Positions 22,937-30,400 of a stretch of DNA of 36,514 nt are shown here, piece after piece (positions within the stretch are counted from its first letter, which is position 1; the number at the start of each line of letters is the position of its first letter). Source of the stretch: an uncultured Collinsella sp. (GTDB lineage: Bacteria; Actinomycetota; Coriobacteriia; Coriobacteriales; Coriobacteriaceae). The DNA is taken from contig CAKUHP010000015.1 of NCBI GenBank assembly GCA_934658705.1, positions 1 to 36,514 of the forward strand, read 5' to 3'. A program made the translations under genes and the position numbers. Below the pieces are notes generated by a model. It was not told the origin of the DNA. It ran no database searches and saw only the letters and a list, made by a program, of their open reading frames with translations.

Positions 22937-24321
22937 AATACAACTACTTCAATTTCAAAGAGTTTGCTGATGGTCGGTTTTTCTTGACGAATGATTTTGG
23001 CAAGTATGTGGCTGTTTCTCGGGAAGAGTTTGGGCTGATTGCAAGAAACAGCGTGTCTGCTGAATCTGATTTGGGTCGCTATTTGATTAATAACGAAATG
23101 GCATATGTTGATACAGACCTCGAGTATTCATCTCAAAAAAGATATCTGCTTCGCGAATCTAAAGGCTTTATGGGTGTTGCAACATCGCTGCACATCTTTG
23201 TTGTTACGACTGCATGTAACATGGGTTGCATTTACTGCCAAGCGTGTGGTGCGGAACGAGACGGGCATATCTATATGAACCAAGAGGCTGCGGAGCGCGC
23301 TGTTGGTGTTGCCTTGCAGTCACCGGCTCATTATCTGACATTTGAATTTCAGGGAGGCGAACCCCTTCTTAATTTTGAGACGATTAAACACATCGTTCTA
23401 TACTCGGAGAAAAATAAAGGAACCCATGAGATCGACTACAATATCGTCTCAAATTTGACGTTGCTTAATGATGAGATGCTTGATTTCTTCAGCGAGCACT
23501 CGGTAAATATTTCGACATCAATTGACGGCCCACAGCCTCTTCACGATGCCAATCGCCCGTATCGCGGGGGACGAGGTACATTTAAAGATGTCGCTTCTGC
23601 TATTGAGATGATTCGTAGCCGGGGATTATGCGTTGGGGCCATTCAAACAACCACCAAGAGATCGCTTTCCCATGCACGAGAAATTGTCAATGCGTATGCT
23701 GAATTGGGATTCGATAGCATATTTGTTAGACCGCTCACGCCGCTTGGTGTGGCTCGGGCGCATTGGGGAGATGTCGGCTATGACGCCGAGGAATTTGTTT
23801 CGTTTTATCGGAAAGTTCTCGATGAAACCATCGCTCTGAATAATACTCGGTGTTTCAGAGAACAGCACGCCTCCATTCTCATGGACAGAATTAGCGGCTC
23901 CCCTGTCAATTATATGGAACTCAGGTCTCCTTGCGGAGCTGGTGTCGGTCAGCTCGCCTATTACCCTGATGGAAGAGTTTTTACTTGCGATGAGGGTCGA
24001 ATGGTTTATGAGATGGGCGACGATGCGTTTTGCCTTGGTACCGTTTTCGAAAATGACTATGCTGAGCTGGTCGGACGTGGTGTTTGTCGCGCCACATGTG
24101 CCTCAAGTATTCTGGAGACAATTCCCACTTGCTGCGATTGTGTGTACCAACCTTATTGTGGAACATGTCCCGTCGTAAATTATGCGACTTCGCATGACGT
24201 GTTGGAGAAAGAGCCGCGAAGCTATCGCTGTAAACTATATTCGGGCATATTGGATTACCTATTTGAAATCTTGTTGGCTGATGACGAGCGTGCCGCTACT
24301 CTGAGATCATGGAGCAATTAA
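22933..24321 (+). CDS. hxsB: His-Xaa-Ser system radical SAM maturase HxsB
   Basis: A 462-aa radical SAM/SPASM enzyme. It opens with YNYFNFKEFADGRFFLTNDF, as HxsB proteins do, then has TTACNMGCIYCQA (Cys95, Cys99, Cys102) and FEFQGGEPLLN (GGEP at 141-144). The SPASM region near the end has CGAGVGQLAYYPDGRVFTCDE and CCDCVYQPYCGTCP plus a final CKLY, enough Cys for two auxiliary clusters. Peptide-modifying relatives of this architecture install thioether, C-C or cyclophane links; which one applies here is unknown. The start is the TTG at 22933, overlapping the hxsC stop as TTGA with GGAG 8 nt before it; longer upstream starts are within hxsC. The MORN gene follows after one base. Confidence 0.92.
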   Translation: MKYNYFNFKEFADGRFFLTNDFGKYVAVSREEFGLIARNSVSAESDLGRYLINNEMAYVDTDLEYSSQKRYLLRESKGFMGVATSLHIFVVTTACNMGCIYCQACGAERDGHIYMNQEAAERAVGVALQSPAHYLTFEFQGGEPLLNFETIKHIVLYSEKNKGTHEIDYNIVSNLTLLNDEMLDFFSEHSVNISTSIDGPQPLHDANRPYRGGRGTFKDVASAIEMIRSRGLCVGAIQTTTKRSLSHAREIVNAYAELGFDSIFVRPLTPLGVARAHWGDVGYDAEEFVSFYRKVLDETIALNNTRCFREQHASILMDRISGSPVNYMELRSPCGAGVGQLAYYPDGRVFTCDEGRMVYEMGDDAFCLGTVFENDYAELVGRGVCRATCASSILETIPTCCDCVYQPYCGTCPVVNYATSHDVLEKEPRSYRCKLYSGILDYLFEILLADDERAATLRSWSN

Positions 24322-24322
24322 T

Positions 24323-25678
24323 ATGGGCAGACCACAAGATAATGAGGCGCAATCGGTCGTGATGGTGAGTGCTGGCGGGCGGCATGACGGCGGCGCGGCA
24401 ATTGAAATATGCCGGAAGCAGCGGATTAGACAACACCGCGGTACCGTGATGCGTGTCTGCTCGATACTGCTGTGCGATATACTGGCTTGCTCATTGCTTT
24501 GGACAGTGATTAATGCCAATGATTTCGCCTGGCGTGTGTACTCGGAATTTCAGAATAGTCTTTTCAGCAGAGTCTGCTTGACAACGGGTGAATACACTGG
24601 GGAAACAGATTTTGGCTATTTTACCGGTAATGGAGCCTTTGCTTATAAAAGTGGCGCATCTTATACCGGTACTTGGGACGCGAATGAGCTCGAAGGCGTC
24701 GGCGTCTTTAATGACCCTTCGTCGGGGACATATAAGGGATCTTATTCCGATTCGAAAAAGAACGGAAAGGGCACTTTCACCTGGACTGATGGAGACAAAT
24801 ATACTGGAGGGTGGCGCGAGGACCAACTATCCGGTGAAGGTGAATACGTCAGTTCCGATGGTGCCGTCTATCGGGGTACATTTAAATCGAATGTCTTCAT
24901 TAAGGGCGTTTGTACTTTTAAGAGCGGACATGATTCTTACTCGATCGTATACAAGGACGGCAAACTCAACCAACTAGAAATAGCTTATTCTGATGGGTCA
25001 TCTTATAAGGGCGCAGTTTCTTCTGCTGGTATAGACGGCAAAGGTGAAATGAAATATGCCCGCGGCGACAGCTTCAACGGTATGTATGCTGATGGCAAAA
25101 GAGAAGGTAACGGCGTTTACATCTGGGCCGATGGCTGCAAGTATGAAGGCGGCTGGAAAAAGGACGCCATGGATGGAGATGGCGTATTCACTTTCGCCAA
25201 CGGCGATGTCGCTAAGGGTGTTTTCTCACAGAATCGATTTGTCGAGGGAACATATGAGATGAATAATTCTGGCGGGAAGTACATTTTTACCATCGAAGAC
25301 AGCAAGGCCTCGTCGGTTTCAATTTCGCTTTCGGATGGAACAATATGTTCGGGAAGCGTTGAAGATGGAAAACTGGCCGGATCTGTTCAGATTAAGTATG
25401 GAAACGGTGATGAGTATTCGGGTGCCATTGATGGCGGAATGAAATCTGGCACGGGTACCTACACATGGGCAAGTGGAGCATCATACCAAGGCACATGGCA
25501 AGACGACAAGATGAATGGTTCTGGCACCTACACGTTTCCGGCTGGGCAGGTAGGTAATAAGATCGTCGGTTCATTTGTTGACGGGTATCCCGATGGGGAA
25601 TGCCAATACTATGCCGATGCCCTTAAGCACTATAAAACAGAATGGCAAGGAGGCAGGTGCGTAAAGGTCTATGAATAG
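24323..25678 (+). CDS. Membrane-anchored MORN-repeat protein of the Hxs operon
   Basis: A 451-aa protein with a 42-residue basic N-terminal part, one membrane segment (about 43-65, VCSILLCDILACSLLWTVIN) and then around a dozen MORN-type repeats to the end, for example YTGTWDANELEGVGVF, YTGGWREDQLSGEGEY and YQGTWQDDKMNGSGTY. MORN repeats make extended beta-hairpin surfaces that bind lipids or proteins. With one N-terminal anchor, the repeats probably face outside, where they could hold or display the HxsA product. A role in the system is inferred only from the operon: the ATG lies one base after hxsB, GGAG is 8 nt upstream, and the end overlaps hxsA by 8 nt. Confidence 0.85.
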   Translation: MGRPQDNEAQSVVMVSAGGRHDGGAAIEICRKQRIRQHRGTVMRVCSILLCDILACSLLWTVINANDFAWRVYSEFQNSLFSRVCLTTGEYTGETDFGYFTGNGAFAYKSGASYTGTWDANELEGVGVFNDPSSGTYKGSYSDSKKNGKGTFTWTDGDKYTGGWREDQLSGEGEYVSSDGAVYRGTFKSNVFIKGVCTFKSGHDSYSIVYKDGKLNQLEIAYSDGSSYKGAVSSAGIDGKGEMKYARGDSFNGMYADGKREGNGVYIWADGCKYEGGWKKDAMDGDGVFTFANGDVAKGVFSQNRFVEGTYEMNNSGGKYIFTIEDSKASSVSISLSDGTICSGSVEDGKLAGSVQIKYGNGDEYSGAIDGGMKSGTGTYTWASGASYQGTWQDDKMNGSGTYTFPAGQVGNKIVGSFVDGYPDGECQYYADALKHYKTEWQGGRCVKVYE

Positions 25679-26231
25679 CGCGGATGAGATATTCCCCAAT
25701 ATTAGAAAGAGCGTAGTGGATTTAATTGAAGACGAAGAGGGCGGCGTTCCCGCTGGGCGTCTATTGATGCTTGGCGCGATGGCGGTCGTGCTGAGTGCGC
25801 TGTTTGTTACCGACGCCTATGCCGTCCACCGGTCGCACAGCTCACATCGGTCTCACAGCTCCCATCGATCCGGGGCTTCTGGCCACGGTAACGTGAGCCA
25901 TGGCAGCCATCAGAGCCATCAAAGCCATTCGAGTCATGCTAGCCACACTTCGCATTCAAATACGGCTTCCCATTCTAATTCGGCATATAGCAGCGAAGGC
26001 GACGTAACGTATTCTGCCCCTCCGGCATCGAGTGTTCCCGGAGTGGAATCGCCATCAGTGGGAAACGGTGCTGCCTTTACGCTACCGAACGTTAATCAAA
26101 ACATTGAGGCACCCGACGGAACGCCTGTTTCGGGTGACCTGCCTGCTTTCGTCGTCCCCGCTTCAAGTCTAGAAGCGAACCTCAATGTTGCCTCTATTCA
26201 TACGCCACCGGAGACCGAAAGAGTAAGATAG
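25671..26231 (+). CDS. hxsA: His-Xaa-Ser repeat precursor protein HxsA
   Basis: The presumed substrate of HxsB/HxsC, 186 aa. The leader has the family pattern DLIEDEEGGVPAGRLLMLG (17-35) and a hydrophobic segment to ALFVTDAYA (about residue 51). From residue 53 to 103, seventeen triplets stay in one register; eleven are exact His-x-Ser: five in a row (53-67) and six from 77 to 94. Triplets between and after are degenerate (GAS, GHG, NVS, HSN, TAS). The remaining C-terminal part is rich in Pro, Ser and Ala. The hydrophobic stretch ending in AYA could be a signal peptide or anchor, so the repeat would end up outside the cell. Gly at 24-25 ahead of it could suit an A24 peptidase. Its ATG overlaps the MORN gene stop, with AAAGG just before it. 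Confidence 0.9.
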   Translation: MNSADEIFPNIRKSVVDLIEDEEGGVPAGRLLMLGAMAVVLSALFVTDAYAVHRSHSSHRSHSSHRSGASGHGNVSHGSHQSHQSHSSHASHTSHSNTASHSNSAYSSEGDVTYSAPPASSVPGVESPSVGNGAAFTLPNVNQNIEAPDGTPVSGDLPAFVVPASSLEANLNVASIHTPPETERVR

Positions 26232-26240
26232 CGAGATCAT

Positions 26241-27356
26241 ATGAAACTGCCGTTCAAAAATGCGTTTCACAAAAGCAAAGATCGTGAACTCGACTCAGAG
26301 CCTTTAGGGGCAGACCAAAGTCAGTTGCCTTTGAGTGTTGATGAGGTGCTGGCAGATGCCGAAAGAGTTGCCTTAGCCATGTCGAGTTGTATTGAAAGCG
26401 ATCAACTTGGAAGGATTGAAGACACTTTCGCATCTGAGATGCGGGGTGAATCACAATCTTACATGTTTTTTCGTTCGCATCGATGCGAGTCCCTGCTGGC
26501 GATAGTCGTCGCATCGGTAGTGACAGCTGGATTCGCCTGTGCATTACTCATCGGGTTATCGATTTTATATTTTTCCGCTGAGTATTTCGCGCTTGGGCTT
26601 GCGATAGCATTGTCGGCGGGTATTGGCGTGGCTGGCAACATTGTTTTGATCGTCAGGGGAGTCTTGTCGCTCAAGCGTAGTGAAAGGCTTGAGCGCTATT
26701 GCGATATTTTGCGTCTGAAACGTTTTGTAATAATTGATGAGCTGGCCGTTCTGTCAAAAGTCACCTTCGCGGTTATCGTTAAGGATTTGAAATATGCTGT
26801 GCGACAGATGGTTGTTCCGCAGGGGCACTTTGAATGCAATGACACATTGCTTATCACATCGGATGAAGCGTTTGAGTCTTATTGTCTTCATTCTGATGGC
26901 GTTGATGCTTGGCTTAGAACTCGTGCTGAAGAAGCGGAGCATCAGCGCGAGGTTCCAGAAGCTGTTCAGCAGCTGCTGACCGATGTGGCTCAGCTTGCTG
27001 AAAAAATCCATGCTTGTAGCGGGCTTTTGAAAGAAAAGGCGATTGCATCGGATATCTACAGAATAAAGGACCTGATAGAATTTGTCGCTTACGAAATCAG
27101 GAGGGAATTTGGGTTTCGGTCGGCACTCTGCGACCTTTTGTCATTGTATGTTCCCATTGTCGGGAATCTGTTTGACATGTGGCTGGATAGCGAACAAAAA
27201 AGCACGACTGGAGAGGCTGCTTCAAAGAATAGCACTAGGATTGCCAAGGCGGTGAAGGCCGTATTGTATGAATTTAAGGATGCGCTTGCAAAGCTTTATC
27301 GCGCTATGGAAGACGAAATGCTCCTTGACGTTTCGGCCGATGTAGGCGACGAATGA
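26241..27356 (+). CDS. Two-TM protein of unknown function at the end of the Hxs operon
   Basis: A 371-aa protein with no family I recognise. An acidic soluble N-terminus (1-80) is followed by two membrane segments (about 84-110 and 115-140), then a long, helix-rich cytoplasmic part with DILRLKRFVIIDELAVLSKV, VRQMVVPQGHFECNDTLLIT, a coiled-coil-like stretch (about 225-275) and ALCDLLSLYVPIVGNLFDMW. It starts ten bases after hxsA with only a weak GAGAT before the ATG. Orientation and spacing put it in the Hxs operon, where it could be a membrane scaffold or export helper; this is a guess from context. Confidence 0.7.
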   Translation: MKLPFKNAFHKSKDRELDSEPLGADQSQLPLSVDEVLADAERVALAMSSCIESDQLGRIEDTFASEMRGESQSYMFFRSHRCESLLAIVVASVVTAGFACALLIGLSILYFSAEYFALGLAIALSAGIGVAGNIVLIVRGVLSLKRSERLERYCDILRLKRFVIIDELAVLSKVTFAVIVKDLKYAVRQMVVPQGHFECNDTLLITSDEAFESYCLHSDGVDAWLRTRAEEAEHQREVPEAVQQLLTDVAQLAEKIHACSGLLKEKAIASDIYRIKDLIEFVAYEIRREFGFRSALCDLLSLYVPIVGNLFDMWLDSEQKSTTGEAASKNSTRIAKAVKAVLYEFKDALAKLYRAMEDEMLLDVSADVGDE

Positions 27357-27493
27357 CAAGTATCGTATGTGCAGCGCGGAACTTGTTGCTCAATAATTGG
27401 TGAGGTTGGTGGGCTAAGTTGATGGCAGCGCTTTGCCGAAGGATTTGCAATGAGCTTGTTCGCTTAAAGGTGCCATGTGCATTGCTCCCCTGA

Positions 27494-27540
27494 TATCTAG
27501 TCAAGCGCTTTTTCCAATGGGTAAGGCGTTTGACTAGATA
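27494..27540. repeat. 15-bp inverted repeat before the last gene of the AT-rich block
   Basis: TATCTAGTCAAGCGC (27494-27508) and GCGTTTGACTAGATA (27526-27540) pair throughout, with one G-T pair, around a 17-nt loop. It lies in the 248-nt gap 27357-27604. It may end the Hxs operon or be an operator for the following gene; there is no T-run directly after it. Confidence 0.7.
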
Positions 27541-27604
27541 ATATATGTCCTTGTTGACCCACAATCTAAACAGCCGTTTATTAACTAGAGGAGCGAGCGA
27601 ATCC

Positions 27605-28234
27605 GTGAATATCAATCGTAAGATTTTGCAATCCTTGGCAATTTCAATTCCTTGCCTGATTGCTTTTGTGCTGCTGCTCAAATGCTGCCTCGCCTTTTCC
27701 GCTGAGATCTTTTCTTGCCCTTTGATTGACTCTATGTCTACGGGGGACTTGCTAAACGGGATTGGTACTTTTGCTGCTGTAGTGTTCGCGGTGGTTTCGT
27801 ACAAATGCGATTCCGATGAACGTCGGAAAAAGGAGGAAGATGACCTTGAGCGGGCTAAGCCCCAAATAAAGTTAGAGTGCTCGGAGCGAGACTACGGGTT
27901 CTTCATTACGATTACGAATATGGGATCATGTTTTATTACTAACATAATGGACGGTGAGGGCAACTCTCTGGTCTCACGCTTGGGGCCAGGAATCTCTTTT
28001 TCGTATGCGTATGTTAGCTGTGACGCAATCGGTGTAATTGATGCCGATTTTGATGATGTGGCTAGTGTCAAATCTTCTATCGGCTTGGTTGCTGGCTCAC
28101 TCCTTGGATTCGTGATGTATGACGCTTCTGGCAGGGCTTGGGAAGTTGTTTATAACCTTGATGGAGAAGAGGCCAACCAGGCGTGCGACCTGTCTCTTGT
28201 CAATCCGTCTCTTGTCAAAGATCTTTATCTGTGA
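27605..28234 (+). CDS. Two-TM protein with small soluble C-terminal domain, unknown function
   Basis: A 209-aa protein with no recognised family. Two membrane segments (about 9-33 and 47-66) are followed by a charged linker (DERRKKEEDDLERAK) and a beta-rich domain from about residue 85, with FFITITNMGSCFITNIM. The layout is that of many small membrane proteins of defence or surface systems, with no diagnostic motif. The GTG at 27605 is chosen because GGAGCGAG lies 9 nt before it; the frame is open for 20 codons upstream without a good site. It shares the AT-rich codon use of the Hxs genes but is separated from them by 248 nt and an inverted repeat, so it may be a separate unit. Confidence 0.6.
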   Translation: MNINRKILQSLAISIPCLIAFVLLLKCCLAFSAEIFSCPLIDSMSTGDLLNGIGTFAAVVFAVVSYKCDSDERRKKEEDDLERAKPQIKLECSERDYGFFITITNMGSCFITNIMDGEGNSLVSRLGPGISFSYAYVSCDAIGVIDADFDDVASVKSSIGLVAGSLLGFVMYDASGRAWEVVYNLDGEEANQACDLSLVNPSLVKDLYL

Positions 28235-28336
28235 GGTTTTGGTTTCTTGCGATCGGACGGCTTTCAAATGGCGACTCTTTGGCGTGGTCTCTTGATGTGG
28301 CTGGACCGGGGCGGCCGATCGCTTGGTTGCCTCTTA

Positions 28337-28407
28337 TAAGTTGCGGTGAAATAGGGACTGTTTGGGCTGCTAGATGGCCTATTCAGTCCCTATTTCACCG
28401 CAACTTA
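28337..28407. repeat. Palindromic repeat element, copy 2 (right of the Hxs block)
   Basis: Arms 28337-28360 and 28384-28407 are exact 24-bp reverse complements (TAAGTTGCGGTGAAATAGGG followed by ACTG), with a 23-nt loop. It is the same family as 19547-19617; the loops differ. Confidence 0.9.
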
Positions 28408-28417
28408 GGAGTGGATG

Positions 28418-28499
28418 GGGTAGCTAATTTGGGACGGGGCTATTTTGACTACCCCGCAAGCGGGGTAGTCAAAATAGCCCCGTCCCAAATTAGCTACCC
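28418..28499. terminator. Perfect 40-bp-arm palindrome between convergent genes
   Basis: Arms 28418-28457 and 28460-28499 are exact reverse complements with only AA between them. It lies between the stop of the two-TM gene and the stop of the antiporter gene, eight bases from the latter. As RNA it would be an extreme hairpin from either strand and probably ends transcription both ways; as DNA it could extrude a cruciform. The rest of 28235-28506 holds only the repeat at 28337-28407. Confidence 0.85.
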
Positions 28500-28506
28500 T
28501 TGGCTG

Positions 28507-30108
28507 CTACGACGCTAGTGTGGCGATGACGGCTTCGTCGCCGGCGTATATGAGGGTGTTGCCGTCGGGGATGATCGTTTGGCCGTCGCGTTTGAGCATC
28601 ACCACGATAAAGGGGTGCTTGCCCTGTGGCACGTCGCGCAGACGCTGGCCGGCAAGACGACCGTGGGGCGTCACGGTGACCTCGCGCAGCGTAACTTGGG
28701 CGCGCTCTTCGAACGTTGGGGCGGCCATCACCAGCAGGTCGCCTTCCTCGATCACGGTGTCGCCGTTGGGCAGCACCGGGTGCGCTCCATCGCGCAGCAC
28801 TAGGACCACAAGCATGTTCGTAGCGCTGCCAATGTCGGCAAGCGAGCGCCCGGCAAACGGATGCCCCGCACCCACCTTGAGCTTAACGAACGACATGCCG
28901 TCCTCGTCGCGGTAGTCGTTAAAGGTGCGGCGCACATCGCCTTCCGCATCGATCATGTCGAGCTTCTTCGCCACCGCCGGCAGCAGCGATCCCTGTACCA
29001 CAATGCTCGACACAGCAATTACAAACACCAGGTCAAACAGGTCGTGGCCACCGGGAACACCGGCCACCACGGCAAAGAGACTAAAGACGACCGACGCGGC
29101 ACCGCGCAGGCCCGCCCAGCTTACGAGCGCCACCTGGCGAGGGTTCGTCTTAAAGGGCGCCAGGAGCAGACCGACGGCGATGGGGCGGCTCACAAAGAGC
29201 ATGAACGCCATGAGCGCCAGGCCCGGCAGCAGCATTTGCGGCAGGCGGGCGGGCGTCACGAGCAGGCCGAGCAAAAAGAAGATGGTCATCTCGGCCATCT
29301 CGGTTAGGGTGTCAAAGAAGTGCGCCAACTCGACCTTGCCGGTGATGTCGCTTGCGCCCAGTACGATGCCGGCCAGGTACACGGCCAAAAAGCCGTTGCC
29401 GCCCAGGTAGCTCGGCAGCGCGTAGGCGACGATGGCCACGGCGAACAAAAAGATGGTCTGCGCGCCCTCGGCCGTTGCGTGTGCGCGCTCAATGAGGCGG
29501 CCCGCTGCCCAGCCGATGACAAGGCCCAATCCCACGCCCAGGATGATCTGTTTGGCGAGCAGCACGGGAATGTTGATGTCGCCGCCGGCCGCGAGGGTCG
29601 CGAGCACGGCGGTGAGCATGTAGGCGACGGGGTCGTTGGAGCCCGATTCGACCTCGAGCAGCGAGTCCGTGCCATCCCTCAGCGACAGGCTGTGCTCGCG
29701 CAGGACGCTAAAGACGCTCGCCGCGTCGGTGGACGCCACAACCGAGCCCAGTAGCAGGCCACCAATCCAGTCGAGGCCCAGCACAAAGTGCGCAAAAGCG
29801 CCGGTAATGCCGGCGGTGATGACGACGCCGAGCGTGCTCAGCAGCACCGCGGGCGCGGCGACGGGTTTGGCGCGGTCGATGTTGGTGTTAAAGCCGCCGT
29901 AGAACATGATGAACAGCAGTGCCGTGCTGCAGACGGTCTCGGTGAGCGCGTAATCGCTAAAGTCGATGTGCGCCGGGCCGTTGACGCCCAGCAGCATGCC
30001 GAGCGCGATAAAGATGAACAAGGTGGGGAAGGGGAGCTTTTTGCCGACGGGTTTGATGGTCAAGCACAGAATAATGACGAGGCCGATAAAGAGAAGGATC
30101 TGGTTCAT
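28507..30108 (-). CDS. CPA1-family K+(Na+)/H+ antiporter with RCK domains (NhaP2/CvrA-like)
   Basis: A 533-aa cation/proton antiporter. The N-terminal part (about 1-380) has a dozen membrane segments with LLLGSVVASTDAASVFSVLR and ESGSNDPVAYMLT, the latter holding the conserved ND pair of the transport site in CPA1 proteins. SWAGLRGAASVVFSLFAV is also typical. After a linker come two TrkA-C/RCK-C-like regions (about 395-470 and 475-533) with DLLVMAAPTFEE and the closing GDEAVIATLA, which in such proteins sense nucleotides or ions and gate transport. This matches NhaP2 (CvrA), which exchanges K+ for H+. The gene is alone, ends at the great palindrome, and is divergent from the metallophosphatase. 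Confidence 0.9.
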   Translation of the reverse strand: MNQILLFIGLVIILCLTIKPVGKKLPFPTLFIFIALGMLLGVNGPAHIDFSDYALTETVCSTALLFIMFYGGFNTNIDRAKPVAAPAVLLSTLGVVITAGITGAFAHFVLGLDWIGGLLLGSVVASTDAASVFSVLREHSLSLRDGTDSLLEVESGSNDPVAYMLTAVLATLAAGGDINIPVLLAKQIILGVGLGLVIGWAAGRLIERAHATAEGAQTIFLFAVAIVAYALPSYLGGNGFLAVYLAGIVLGASDITGKVELAHFFDTLTEMAEMTIFFLLGLLVTPARLPQMLLPGLALMAFMLFVSRPIAVGLLLAPFKTNPRQVALVSWAGLRGAASVVFSLFAVVAGVPGGHDLFDLVFVIAVSSIVVQGSLLPAVAKKLDMIDAEGDVRRTFNDYRDEDGMSFVKLKVGAGHPFAGRSLADIGSATNMLVVLVLRDGAHPVLPNGDTVIEEGDLLVMAAPTFEERAQVTLREVTVTPHGRLAGQRLRDVPQGKHPFIVVMLKRDGQTIIPDGNTLIYAGDEAVIATLAS

Positions 30109-30357
30109 GGAAGGTGTCCGCTCCTGAGTGGTTGGCGTGGCACGGTCAGTTGTCTGCGGTTATTTGTACCCAAAGATGGTGGGTTTATGGGGTTGAGGCG
30201 CTGGCGTTCGCATTTTCGACACGAGGTGGCGGCGCGGGCGGTGCTGGTCGGGGCGCTGGGGCGGGCCGCGTGGGTGATCGCCTGTGGCGGCGACCCTTCC
30301 CAGCTTTATTGCAACGGAGTACAATGGGTAACGTTTAAGTTCAACTTGAAGTTTTAG

Positions 30358-30382
30358 TTGCGGCTCTGGGCTTCGGCCGCAA
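30358..30382 (+). promoter_or_regulatory. Leader stem-loop before the metallophosphatase
   Basis: TTGCGGC (30358-30364) and GCCGCAA (30376-30382) form a 7-bp stem just upstream of the AAGGAG ribosome-binding site at about 30386. The rest of the 292-nt divergent gap 30109-30400 shows no gene; a TACAAT at about 30319 is a possible -10. Confidence 0.45.
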
Positions 30383-30400
30383 TGCAAGGAGAGGCGTTCC

